Origin: Flavobacteriaceae bacterium
GTDB taxonomy: Bacteria; Bacteroidota; Bacteroidia; Flavobacteriales; Flavobacteriaceae
NCBI GenBank assembly: GCA_030148025.1
Contig: JASBUG010000024.1
Span: 1-61,805, forward strand
Reading direction: 5' to 3'
Length of the DNA: 61,805 nucleotides
Positions 53,490-61,805 of this stretch are shown piece after piece. Positions within the stretch are counted from its first letter, which is position 1. Each line of letters begins with the position of its first letter. Position numbers and translations under genes: made by a program. Below the pieces are notes generated by a model that saw only the letters and a program-made list of their open reading frames with translations, was not told where the DNA came from and made no database searches.

Positions 53490-54217
53490 TTGTTTGAATT
53501 AAATTCTAATATGAAGTTCAAGCCCTCTAAAAGAAAATTTGAGTTCGCAAATATGCTACTTTTTAATCGCTTAGACAAGAATTCTGCGTCTCCTCCTGTT
53601 AAAATAACTGTTAAATCTTCATATTTTTTCTCATATTCTTGAATAACACCATCAATTTCCATTAAAACACCATTAATAACACCAGAGTGTATTGATTTTT
53701 TTGAAGATTCTCCAATTAGATAATTTGGCATTTCCTTATCTAATAACGGAAGGTTTGCCGTTAAATTATTTAAAGACCTATAACGCGTAGAAACTCCAGG
53801 AGAAATAGCACCTCCTAGATACTCGTTATTCTTTGTTAAAAAGTCGTAGGTTATACAAGTACCTGCGTCTATTATTAATACATTGTTTTTATTAAACTGC
53901 TTTACGGCAGCACTCACCAATGCTATTCTATCCACTCCTAAAGTTTGTGGAGTGCTATATTTATTTTCAAAAGGCACCATTGTTTCAGGTGTTAAAACAA
54001 GTACTTTTAAAAGATTTGAGATAACTTCAACTTCTTTATTGGTCAGTTTTCCAACAGAAGATATAATAGCATTATCAAGAAGTTTATATTCTTTTAAAAT
54101 TTTTTTTATCTCTTTTACTAAGCTGCTTAAACTTGTTGTTTTTTTACAAACCACTTTATCTCCCTGAAAAACAGCTAGTTTTACATTTGTATTTCCTACA
54201 TCTACAATTAAATTCAT
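53486..54217 (-). CDS. coaX: Type III pantothenate kinase
   Basis: About 243 residues from the Met at 54217 (MNLIVDVGNTNVKLAVF). The upstream in-frame extension to 54301 is not favoured because the family starts at this Met. Motifs: DVGNTNVKLAVF (phosphate loop), GVDRIALVSAA, IDAGTCITYDFL, GGAISPG and LTGGDAEFL. It phosphorylates pantothenate, the first step to CoA. It overlaps the beta-barrel gene by 4 bases. Confidence 0.95.
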   Translation of the reverse strand: MNLIVDVGNTNVKLAVFQGDKVVCKKTTSLSSLVKEIKKILKEYKLLDNAIISSVGKLTNKEVEVISNLLKVLVLTPETMVPFENKYSTPQTLGVDRIALVSAAVKQFNKNNVLIIDAGTCITYDFLTKNNEYLGGAISPGVSTRYRSLNNLTANLPLLDKEMPNYLIGESSKKSIHSGVINGVLMEIDGVIQEYEKKYEDLTVILTGGDAEFLSKRLKSSIFANSNFLLEGLNFILEFNSNK

Positions 54218-54313
54218 GTGTAAAATAAAAGACGTAAATTTACAAAACCATTTTTTATAAATTTTCTTTTGGGAATAATAAAAATGAATATATATTTGCA
54301 TCCGCTTTAGCGA

Positions 54314-54386
<73 letters not shown>

Positions 54387-54390
54387 CTTA

Positions 54391-54424
54391 AAAACCCTGT
54401 AACTTAATGTTTACAGGGTTTTTT
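54391..54424 (+). terminator. Terminator of tRNA-Phe
   Basis: CCCTGTAA (54395-54402) and TTACAGGG (54411-54418), followed by a seven-base T run. The remaining ~160 bases to 54588 hold nothing recognisable. Confidence 0.85.
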
Positions 54425-54587
54425 TCATTTCCAAGGGTGTTGATTAGGACACTTCTTAAACATCCCATTCATATTGTTTTTTAAATTGATTATTTATTCC
54501 AGCTAAAGAATTTAATAATTAAGGGAGTATCTTCATCAATTGAATTATATTATTACTCTCTCTCCTATACATATTCTATTGTACTTT

Positions 54588-55766
54588 TTAATCCTTTTTT
54601 GAAAAATCTTCTTTTCCACTACTAAGCACAAATGTTAGACCTGTTATCTCCTCCTTTGCATTACGCTCAAATCGTACATTTGGCAATTCATTAGCTGTTG
54701 GCATTGAAAACTTCATTTTGTAATAATCTTTTTCTATCATTTCCAGTTTAATTTTAGGACCTCCTACTCGTTTTAAATACAATTGCCCATCCTCAAGGAA
54801 AACACTACGAACCTTTCCGCCATACCAACCTGTATACTCATTTGATTCAGAATTGGGTAAAGTAAAATTTTCAGCTGCTTTTATACTAGATGAAGATTTT
54901 TCAAGTTTTAATAGATTATTTAACCTATCTATTGTTATTCTTGATTGACTAAAAAATTGAAATCCAAGATTTACAAACTCAAACCCTTCTATGAGATGCA
55001 CTTCTGGTGATTTATAAACCAGATTTCCAATAACAATATCTCCTTTTAAAGTAGCCTTCCATCTTTTATGACTTGCAAGCGATGTACGTATCATACCATC
55101 TTCAGTGGGTTGCTTAACAAATTCTAATTTATCTTTAAGGGAAAATGGAATATCTATATTCCCTGGGTTACCAGAATCTAAATGAACTTCAAGTTTATTA
55201 CCTGCAATACTTATCTCAGTACTTAATATCCTAGAGTCAGGATTAAATGAAATAACACCATCAGCTTCTTTTTTTAATTCACCTTTGGCTACTGTAAGAA
55301 TCGATTTTGGATAATTGATAGACAAAAGATAGTTCTTAAAAAATATTCCCCCTATAACACCATCAACAGGTAACATTTTTCTTAATGGCATTGTATTCAT
55401 ACTAATATTATTAGATGTTAATGCATTTGGAACAGAGATTTGAGGTATTATTACACGATTAGACATTACTTGCCTGTTAGTACCGGGAGAACCTATTGGG
55501 TCTTTACCAATTACCTCTAGTTTTAATTCCTTAGATAATTCTTCATCTATAAAATTCCTTCCAGCCCCAGTGTCAAAAATAAATTTGTAAGGCCCTTTTC
55601 CATTAATATTCAAAGTAATTATAGGTCTTTGAGTACTTAGATCTACAGGTATATTTACCTCTTTTCCTTTTAGATCAAGTTTAATATTCTGAGATAACAT
55701 ATAATTAGGCAACAGAATAACTAATAATATGGCAATTTGTCTTTTTAATGTATTAATTTTCATCAT
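54588..55766 (-). CDS. Secreted retropepsin-like aspartyl protease
   Basis: A 392-residue protein with a signal peptide (cleavage near LSQ, ~26). Two aspartyl-protease half-sites are visible: FIFDTGAGRNFID (near residue 66) and EVHLDSGNPGNIDIP (near 194). They form a pepsin/retropepsin-like dimer-in-one-chain. A C-terminal ~100-residue beta domain (YTGWYGGKVRSVFLEDGQLYLK) of unknown role follows. Second start at 55763 (the next Met) is equally possible. First of a leftward set of secreted hydrolases. Confidence 0.85.
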   Translation of the reverse strand: MMKINTLKRQIAILLVILLPNYMLSQNIKLDLKGKEVNIPVDLSTQRPIITLNINGKGPYKFIFDTGAGRNFIDEELSKELKLEVIGKDPIGSPGTNRQVMSNRVIIPQISVPNALTSNNISMNTMPLRKMLPVDGVIGGIFFKNYLLSINYPKSILTVAKGELKKEADGVISFNPDSRILSTEISIAGNKLEVHLDSGNPGNIDIPFSLKDKLEFVKQPTEDGMIRTSLASHKRWKATLKGDIVIGNLVYKSPEVHLIEGFEFVNLGFQFFSQSRITIDRLNNLLKLEKSSSSIKAAENFTLPNSESNEYTGWYGGKVRSVFLEDGQLYLKRVGGPKIKLEMIEKDYYKMKFSMPTANELPNVRFERNAKEEITGLTFVLSSGKEDFSKKD

Positions 55767-56071
55767 ATCTATATTTATTTTAATTAGGTTTAAGATTTAA
55801 CAATAGCATCTTTATGATGCACTCTAACTTAGTCTTTCAAATTACCTTCTTGGTAGTTGTTGAAAGGCTATTCTAATACTAATTTGATTCTTCTATTTAA
55901 TCACAATCTTCAGTTTATATACCTCTAGTAGTTATATATCACTAAACCTTTTTGGTTTATAAGATAAAACCCAGAAGTAGTGAAAACATTTCTTATCATA
56001 TCGTTCAATTTCACACAGCTCACAAGTTGTAAAACCAGAAATTAGTATTTTCCATAAATGCTTAGTGTTAT
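55767..56071. other. Intergenic region without a gene
   Basis: About 305 AT-rich bases. It contains a small hairpin GCATC-TTTAT-GATGC (55806-55820) and AAACC-TTTTT-GGTTT near 55945. A 46-codon open frame without a start codon is present on the minus strand (55932-56078). No promoter pair was clearly recognised. Confidence 0.5.
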
Positions 56072-56644
56072 CTAATCTTTAGCTCTAGTACAAATACTCT
56101 TGGAAAAACTAAACCAAGTTTTACCATTATCATAAGTACCTTCTACTAAATGAGTAAAGGACCGGTTGTTTATTGCTGAATAAGTAAGTCTAAAAGACAA
56201 AGTTTTACCATCCTCAAGTTTTACAGGAATATCAGATTCTAGGTTAGTAAACACTAATTCTTCATTAATCCATTCACCAAAATAAACATCCATATAACCA
56301 TATTCTTTGTCCATTGCACAAAGCTTAAATTTCTTTAATCTATTATCATAACCAATATTAGTTATCATGTTTATTTCACCATATTTAGTTAGGTATTTCA
56401 CCTTCTCTGAAATAAATTTACCATCATGTTCTAAAGTTATTTTAGAACTAGTAGCCCCTATTAATTCCCACTTTTCATCCTTCAATTCGTAGTTATCAAC
56501 ATTCCAGTTTCCTTCAAAGTCAATTAAGGATTCCATACTATTGACATTCACTTTTTGTGCATGGGTGAATGACATGATCATAACTAACACAAAAAACATC
56601 ACTTTTTTGAGCTTTGTACTTTTAATAGACTTTATTGTTTCCAT
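56072..56644 (-). CDS. Secreted lipocalin-like/DUF1579-like protein
   Basis: A 190-residue protein with a hydrophobic signal segment (~13-30, ending HAQ). A beta-rich domain begins FEGNWNVDNYELKDEKWE and continues through ITLEHDGKFISEK, YDNRLKKFKLCAMDKEYG and FRLTYSAINNRSF. The pattern resembles DUF1579/lipocalin-like proteins. Ligand or role unknown. Lies between the aspartyl protease and the serine hydrolase gene, 20 bases from the latter. Confidence 0.7.
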   Translation of the reverse strand: METIKSIKSTKLKKVMFFVLVMIMSFTHAQKVNVNSMESLIDFEGNWNVDNYELKDEKWELIGATSSKITLEHDGKFISEKVKYLTKYGEINMITNIGYDNRLKKFKLCAMDKEYGYMDVYFGEWINEELVFTNLESDIPVKLEDGKTLSFRLTYSAINNRSFTHLVEGTYDNGKTWFSFSKSICTRAKD

Positions 56645-56664
56645 TTTTTTAGTGTTCTTATAAA

Positions 56665-58104
56665 TTAATCTTCAATAACTGTAATAATTTTTATTTCATT
56701 TCCATCGTATCTAAGCACTATTATATCATTCTCACTAAAACCTTGAGACAGTTTTAAATCAACAAGTTTTATTCTACTACCAGGTTCAGTACCATCAAAC
56801 TTAATATCTGCATTTGCATCGTCTATCACTATGTTACCGCTTTTAAATAAAGAAGAGATGTATTCAATAAAAGAAGCTTTATTTTGCCAACTTTTAGACC
56901 TAAAATTGGCACTAACACATTTACTAAACTCATCTATATTCTTATTCGCAAACGCATTTTTAATCAATGTATATTCAGCATTATAAAGTTTAAATACTTT
57001 CATAAACTCTTTCTTTTCATTCTCTACACCAACAACCTTGGAAGAAGTACTACGATCAAACAGTATATTAACAAGCTCATTTCCTTCCTCAGCACCAAAT
57101 GAAGAGCCTTTATTAGACAAGACAGCTACTACAATACCTTCCTTAGGCTGAATAGATATATGCGCATGTCCTCCAGATAAATGCCCATTGTGGTAATAAA
57201 AAGGTTCCCCAGTATCAAGCTTATCCAATCTCCAGCCTATACCTTGATACTCAATTATACCATTTACTGTTGACTGTGCTTGAAAAATTAACTGTAGCTC
57301 TTCTTTACTAAAAAAAGAATTGCCTGATAAATGCGCATTGCCAAAAGCAATTAGATCGCTTACTGATGAAAGTAAACCTCCGCCAGCCCATTTATAGCTA
57401 ATATCATCAAAGACTATCTGGTTATCTGAATCATATAGTTTAACTAATTGGTTTTCATCAATCGAGTCACCCCACGTATAACTATTATTCATTTTTAAAG
57501 GGATAAAAACTTCTTCCTTAAGTAATTCAGGGAAAGGTGTATTTGCTGCTTTCTCTAATACTGCTGCCATCAAATTTGAACCATAGCTCGAATAAGACCA
57601 TTCATATCCTGGCTCCATTTGCAAAGGATCATTTATAAAAAGATGCACTGCATTATAAGCAGTAGTATATGAAGAGTCAGGTAATATTTCTTTTGGGTTA
57701 TAATGCCTGATACCACTTGTGTGAGTGGCTAATTGACGGAGTGTGATTTTTTGTTTATCAACAGGTAAGCCAGTTAACCAAGTTTTAATAGGGAGATCTA
57801 AATCCACCATTCCTTTTTTCACCATTCTCATTAAAAGTGCTGTTGTGACTACTTTAGACACACTGCCAATACGATAAACATTATCTTTACTAGGTAGCTG
57901 AGAATTATTCATATCTATAGTTCCTGAGCTACCAGCCCAAATTAGCTTTCCATTTTTTGAAACCGCTGCTGTTATTCCCGGAAGCTGTTTTTTTTGAACC
58001 AAATTATCTAAATAGTTTTGCAGGTCAGTCTCAATATTTTGAGCTGTGATAAAATGAAAACTCAATACAAAGAATAAATAAAGCGTTGATTTTTTCATGT
58101 TCAT
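56665..58104 (-). CDS. Secreted serine hydrolase, beta-lactamase class C-like
   Basis: A 479-residue protein with a signal peptide (~1-22, ending TAQ). The SxxK motif is in RIGSVSKVVTTALL (near residue 80), the Tyr motif in WSYSSYGSNLMAAV and the HxG motif in YYHNGHLSGGH. These belong to the penicillin-binding/beta-lactamase class C fold, which includes esterases and D-aminopeptidases. A ~120-residue C-terminal domain follows. The Met two residues in (58098) may be the true start. Confidence 0.88.
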   Translation of the reverse strand: MNMKKSTLYLFFVLSFHFITAQNIETDLQNYLDNLVQKKQLPGITAAVSKNGKLIWAGSSGTIDMNNSQLPSKDNVYRIGSVSKVVTTALLMRMVKKGMVDLDLPIKTWLTGLPVDKQKITLRQLATHTSGIRHYNPKEILPDSSYTTAYNAVHLFINDPLQMEPGYEWSYSSYGSNLMAAVLEKAANTPFPELLKEEVFIPLKMNNSYTWGDSIDENQLVKLYDSDNQIVFDDISYKWAGGGLLSSVSDLIAFGNAHLSGNSFFSKEELQLIFQAQSTVNGIIEYQGIGWRLDKLDTGEPFYYHNGHLSGGHAHISIQPKEGIVVAVLSNKGSSFGAEEGNELVNILFDRSTSSKVVGVENEKKEFMKVFKLYNAEYTLIKNAFANKNIDEFSKCVSANFRSKSWQNKASFIEYISSLFKSGNIVIDDANADIKFDGTEPGSRIKLVDLKLSQGFSENDIIVLRYDGNEIKIITVIED

Positions 58105-58145
58105 TAATTTATTTTTATGGTTTTATGTCAATTTTATTTTAATCC

Positions 58146-59597
58146 CTATTTGGGCGATATGGCATTGTTTAATGATTTGGCTACAAAATCGATCCATTGA
58201 TATTTTGGTATACTTTGATCTAAATAATAATCTGGTTGTATGCCTATACCGTCAATAGCCATTTCTGGAATTCGCATACTTCTTGACAGACTGTATCCTA
58301 ATTCGAATTTCTCACAAGGTGATTTCACAAAATAGGTGTTACTTATATCCAGAACACCAACGGTTGTTACACCATAAAGCTTCACCTTTTTGCTTTGTTT
58401 AGCAGCCAACAAAAATTGCTCTGCTGTACTTCCATTATTTTCATTTATGATGATTCCTATGTTTTTTGGAAGATCATAAATTGTATCAAACCTTGTTTCT
58501 TCAATAGCTGATGTATTTAAGTTTACAAACTTTCCAAGTTGATTAGATAGTTTATCGTACGATTCTTTCGCCCACTTTTTCTGTTCTTCATTTAATCCAT
58601 AGCTGGCATCATTGATCATGTCTAGCATCCGCTGATTATTCAATTTCGTTGAATAGTATTCTATACCAATAGTACGAATAGGGTTTGTGTAAAGAATTGG
58701 TAATAACTCACCATAACTATGGTCTGAACCACCTCCATTGTTTCTAATATCTATAATTAAATTTGGGCTTTTAAGTATTTGCTCACGGTTGGTTAGAATA
58801 ACACTATCAATAGCATTTCTTAATGAACCATTAAAAGAAGGAATTCTTAAATAAGTGGTTTTACTATCAATTCTCTTAAAAAATGGTGCTCTAGCTGTAA
58901 TAGTTTGATAATAATCTTCAACATCAGAATTTGTTGTAAGTTCAGGAAAGCTTCTTTTGAGGGAGAATCTACCTATTTGAATATAATTAGTTCCAATAAG
59001 CTCTGAACCCGGAAAATGCATTTCAGAATGATCCCTCATATAATATATCGAAGACTCATCGGCGTTAATTTTGAACTTGACCTGCCCTTTTCTCCAATAC
59101 ACACCATCGGCTTCAATAATAAATCCTAAGTAAGAATCTCCTATTTTTTTTACACCAATTGTATACGATCCTGCAACCCAAATTCCTTCAAAATCATGTT
59201 TATCCTTAGCGCTTAAGTACGCTTTAAATTCCCGAATATCTACATCTATCTTTTCAGAATCTTTGTATTGATCAATAATATCTTCATTAGTTAATGCTTT
59301 ATTATCATTCTGTTCTATACTTCTGATGTCTATATGTCCTGATCGGAAAAATGCTAGCCATTCACGTATTACCTGAAGACATTCAGAATGGCTTGTTATG
59401 CTTTTTACTTTTTCTTCAAACACCTCATTATGCCTTTGGTATGCCATTTCTCCTTTACTTTTAATAGCAAATGAAAACCCTGCATCGTTAGATTCAAATG
59501 TTGTTTTTACCCATTTAAAGTCTGATTCACAATTACAGTTTTGCGCAATAGTGGGCATTGCTACAAACAATAATAATATGACGATAATTTTATTCAT
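58146..59597 (-). CDS. Secreted S41-family peptidase
   Basis: About 483 residues from the Met at 59597 (MNKIIVILLLF), with a signal peptide ending IAQ; a Met 3 residues earlier (59606) is an alternative. The S41 core has NPNLIIDIRNNGGGSDHSYG-type sequence (in part PNLIIDIRNNGGG) and the nucleophile loop NNGSTAEQFLLAAKQS. The usual TFGKG lysine segment is replaced by TTVGVLDISN, as in tricorn-like or IRBP-like members. Protein turnover in the periplasm is inferred. Confidence 0.87.
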   Translation of the reverse strand: MNKIIVILLLFVAMPTIAQNCNCESDFKWVKTTFESNDAGFSFAIKSKGEMAYQRHNEVFEEKVKSITSHSECLQVIREWLAFFRSGHIDIRSIEQNDNKALTNEDIIDQYKDSEKIDVDIREFKAYLSAKDKHDFEGIWVAGSYTIGVKKIGDSYLGFIIEADGVYWRKGQVKFKINADESSIYYMRDHSEMHFPGSELIGTNYIQIGRFSLKRSFPELTTNSDVEDYYQTITARAPFFKRIDSKTTYLRIPSFNGSLRNAIDSVILTNREQILKSPNLIIDIRNNGGGSDHSYGELLPILYTNPIRTIGIEYYSTKLNNQRMLDMINDASYGLNEEQKKWAKESYDKLSNQLGKFVNLNTSAIEETRFDTIYDLPKNIGIIINENNGSTAEQFLLAAKQSKKVKLYGVTTVGVLDISNTYFVKSPCEKFELGYSLSRSMRIPEMAIDGIGIQPDYYLDQSIPKYQWIDFVAKSLNNAISPK

Positions 59598-60291
59598 GTT
59601 TATCATTATTAATCTCTTTTTTAAAATAGTTTAATGACGCTGGTTCAAAAACCATCTTATTTTCAGCTGTGTTGAAATAACCCATCGATACTATTCCTAC
59701 TAATTTTCCTTGGGAATCTAATACTGGCCCTCCGCTACAACCATTATAAGTACCTTTAGGCACCTTAAGTCTAAGGTTGTTATCCTTTGTCAGCCCTATA
59801 AATGTCCCTTGAACATTCACGTGTTTCTCTTTTTTATAAGGATAACCTAAAAAACATACACTTTCTCCTATCTGTAAAGACTCTTCTCTTAACTGGTATA
59901 TTACAATATCATCAGGTATTTCTCCTTTAATTTCAAATATTAACCAATCACCCTTTGGTGGCATTTCTAATTTTTCTTGTGGATTTTCATTGATAAGTTT
60001 TCCTGCTAAAACCTTTTTATTAGATGATGTTTTAGAAACAAACTCCCAAGCTTTTAAATGGTTACCAAAACTGATGGTTTTCATACTATCTGTTTTAGCA
60101 AAAAACAACACATGTTTTGCAGTAATACCATATACTTCCCCTTTATGCTCTAATAAAAAGCCACTTCCAGCATGAGGATTATCGAACTTAGTGTTGTGAA
60201 ACTTCACATCACAAACTAAAACAGAATCTACTTGGGCATTCCCTCTTGAAATGATACTCAGAAAACCTATAAAAATTAGTAATTTATTCAT
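59590..60291 (-). CDS. Secreted trypsin-like serine protease
   Basis: About 233 residues from the Met at 60291, which begins a clean signal peptide (MNKLLIFIGFLSII, cleavage near NAQ). An upstream start at 60306 would overlap the previous gene. The chymotrypsin-like triad is visible: His in ITAKHVLFF, Asp in GDWLIFEI and Ser in NGCSGGPVLD. No PDZ domain. Its end overlaps the S41 gene by a few bases, so the two proteases are co-expressed. Confidence 0.87.
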   Translation of the reverse strand: MNKLLIFIGFLSIISRGNAQVDSVLVCDVKFHNTKFDNPHAGSGFLLEHKGEVYGITAKHVLFFAKTDSMKTISFGNHLKAWEFVSKTSSNKKVLAGKLINENPQEKLEMPPKGDWLIFEIKGEIPDDIVIYQLREESLQIGESVCFLGYPYKKEKHVNVQGTFIGLTKDNNLRLKVPKGTYNGCSGGPVLDSQGKLVGIVSMGYFNTAENKMVFEPASLNYFKKEINNDKHE

Positions 60292-60295
60292 GATA

Positions 60296-61805
60296 TTATA
60301 CAGCAAAACGATAAGTTAATTTTAGAATGATAGATCTATTGCGTAGGTCAAAACCATCTGTATTGTTATTTTGATTGTAGATCAAGAAAATGTCGGACAG
60401 TGGGGAATAACGCCATTGTAGTTTTGAAAACACACTGAAGTTTTCGCTTTGCGTGTTGTATTGCACAACATTATTAAAAAACAGTTTATTTGTAAAACTG
60501 ATTAATCCTCTAAAACGGAATAAATGTAAATCTAGATTCCCATAATTTTCTGGTAACGATATGTCGTTATAATCGTAGGACAGACTAAAATTACCCCAAT
60601 ACCCAAAACGTATATTGCCTGAAGCACTTAATGTGGTTATGTTACCATTAAAAAATTCGCCATAAGTAGCAGAAGTTCTGTATGTAAATTGTTTACGCCT
60701 ATCTGAATTATAAGAAATTGTTCCTCTATTAAATGTATAATTATCTATTGGTAAATTATCGTATTGATTACCCAAAAAATTAGTAGCAAACTGTAGGTTC
60801 ACTTCTCTATTAACACCTATTATTGAAAATTGGGATGTGTTTTTAAAGAACAAATCATATGATAAAAATAAGTCTCTTTCATTTAAACTTCCATCGCTAT
60901 TTAAATAATGATTATTTATAGCCCTTATACCTTGAAAGTTAAGTTTACTAGTAGATTTTTTTGGAAAGAACTTATAGATTCCATAAGAGTTAATTCGCTT
61001 GTATCCTTTTCTCACTACTACCCCATTATCAGCATCATAATTAAATAAACGTGGCGTAAATCCTAGATCAGCCTGAAAGTCCTTATTCATAACATCTACA
61101 TTCCAACCTGCATTCAATCTTCTAGTGGCATAACTTCCACTAAATCCAAAGTAAGACCCCTTAATGTCTTCATCAGTTACTGATCCATGATATTTTATAC
61201 TACTATTAAAATTCCCCTTTTTAGATATGTATGTAAACTCTCCACCATAATTGCGTGCATAATCATTAATCGTACTGTTTCCTGTTTCTTGTCTATTAAC
61301 AAATAATCCTTTTAGTTGCGATCTATTTAGAATCTTATAATTAAAAGCAGCAACTGTATTATTTTGTGCATCAACACCATTATCTTCTTTTGTTTGCACA
61401 TTCATTAAACCTATTCGTAGATCGTCGGTAATATTACCTGTGACTCTTGCTCCATAAACAATTGGTGTATTAGGTCCTACTCTTCGAGAGAAAAATGGAA
61501 AAATTGAATTACCTCCGAAATTTGAAAATATATCAGCATTCTCAACAAAAAACTCACGTTGTTCTGGTAATGAAATATCAAAACGAGTGATATTTGTAAC
61601 CTCTTGATCTACATCGGCATTTGAGAAATCTGGATTATACGTTATATCAGCACTTAATGATTTTGTGATTGCCATTTTCACATCTACTCCAGCATCAATT
61701 TTAGTATCTGTATCAGTATCTAAAGCCTGATTATCTTTTAATGACGATAAAGTAGTATAGGGTTTAACAAATGCAATTTTATTTTTCACTTTAGGAACCT
61801 CTGGC
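60296..61805 (-). CDS. DUF5916 outer-membrane protein, C-terminal part
   Basis: A partial gene, open through the window's right edge; about 503 codons seen. It opens PEVPKVKNKIAFVKPYTT and continues with beta-strand-rich sequence (FDISLPEQREFFVENADIFSN, FFSRRVGPNTPIVYGARVTG). It ends with the aromatic C-terminal strand ILKLTYRFAV typical of outer-membrane barrels. The DUF5916 family usually has an N-terminal carbohydrate-binding-like domain, which would lie outside. Ends 4 bases before the trypsin-like gene's favoured start. Confidence 0.85.
   Translation of the reverse strand, partial: PEVPKVKNKIAFVKPYTTLSSLKDNQALDTDTDTKIDAGVDVKMAITKSLSADITYNPDFSNADVDQEVTNITRFDISLPEQREFFVENADIFSNFGGNSIFPFFSRRVGPNTPIVYGARVTGNITDDLRIGLMNVQTKEDNGVDAQNNTVAAFNYKILNRSQLKGLFVNRQETGNSTINDYARNYGGEFTYISKKGNFNSSIKYHGSVTDEDIKGSYFGFSGSYATRRLNAGWNVDVMNKDFQADLGFTPRLFNYDADNGVVVRKGYKRINSYGIYKFFPKKSTSKLNFQGIRAINNHYLNSDGSLNERDLFLSYDLFFKNTSQFSIIGVNREVNLQFATNFLGNQYDNLPIDNYTFNRGTISYNSDRRKQFTYRTSATYGEFFNGNITTLSASGNIRFGYWGNFSLSYDYNDISLPENYGNLDLHLFRFRGLISFTNKLFFNNVVQYNTQSENFSVFSKLQWRYSPLSDIFLIYNQNNNTDGFDLRNRSIILKLTYRFAV

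Noticed and set aside
54218..54301. N-terminal extension of CoaX
   Set aside because: CoaX proteins begin at the Met directly before IVDVGNTN; the extension is aromatic and atypical.
55932..56078. 46-codon open frame on the minus strand with Cys and aromatic residues (TTCELCEIERYDKKCF)
   Set aside because: No start codon and no recognised family; could be a gene remnant but cannot be supported.

Overview
The window is a piece of a Bacteroidota chromosome, most likely from a marine or otherwise aquatic member of the Flavobacteriaceae. It is AT-rich. There are no convincing Shine-Dalgarno sequences, several TTG starts, and TAnnTTTG-type -7 boxes close to start codons. Gene content fits: many Cys lipoproteins, a type III pantothenate kinase, HNE_0200-type di-haem protein, GYDIA-type GHMP kinase, class II HMG-CoA reductase, POT peptide transporters beside DPP IV, and a DUF5916 outer-membrane protein. 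This assignment is inference from gene families, not from a search.

Layout. 1-20 kb: an ECF sigma factor with the start of a translationally coupled downstream gene; a Cys-rich lipoprotein flanked by a ~140-bp direct repeat; a phosphoesterase; a repeat protein; two tandem alpha/beta hydrolases; a di-haem lipoprotein; two large metalloproteases; then hemL, a glucosaminidase, a PLP deaminase-like enzyme, urocanate hydratase and small conserved genes. 20.4-29.5 kb: an accessory secretion locus (below). 29.5-54.4 kb: mostly housekeeping genes: an Opp-type permease, tail-specific protease, SurE, LpxB, an NlpC/P60 protein, ComEC, a thioredoxin-like protein, two POT transporters with DPP IV, mevalonate-pathway genes, a PpiD-like foldase, a CorC-like protein, LptC, a TPR protein, an outer-membrane barrel, CoaX and tRNA-Phe. 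54.5-61.8 kb: a leftward cluster of secreted hydrolases (aspartyl protease, beta-lactamase-like serine hydrolase, S41 and trypsin-like proteases) and the C-terminal part of a DUF5916 protein cut by the window end.

The most interesting region is 20,378-29,535. It encodes six short precursor peptides. Each has a near-identical 24-residue leader ending in Ile-Asn-Gly-Gly, followed by a completely different cysteine-rich core of 30-54 residues. Every core has an even number of cysteines (6, 8, 4, 6, 6, 6) and no leader has any. Around them lie a C39-peptidase ABC exporter and its HlyD-type adaptor, a membrane protein joining a cysteine-less C39-like domain to VKOR and a CGHC thioredoxin domain (a disulfide-forming machine), and a 663-residue protein with a TonB-receptor plug but no beta-barrel, plus TPR and a DUF2135-like C-terminus. 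The simplest reading is a system that cleaves, exports and oxidises a family of disulfide-rich peptides. No immunity gene or lanthipeptide/radical-SAM enzyme is visible.

Five of the six peptide genes are preceded by a nearly invariant ~46-base element: a TTCGCGAA box followed by sequence able to form a compact H-type pseudoknot (AGACAC/GTGTCT stem, CTGTGA loop pairing with downstream TCACAG). The sixth gene (25,133-25,297), only 54 codons long, lies 6 bases after its neighbour and shares that neighbour's element. Constant leader plus 5' element, variable core and mostly separate terminators suggest cassette-wise expansion.
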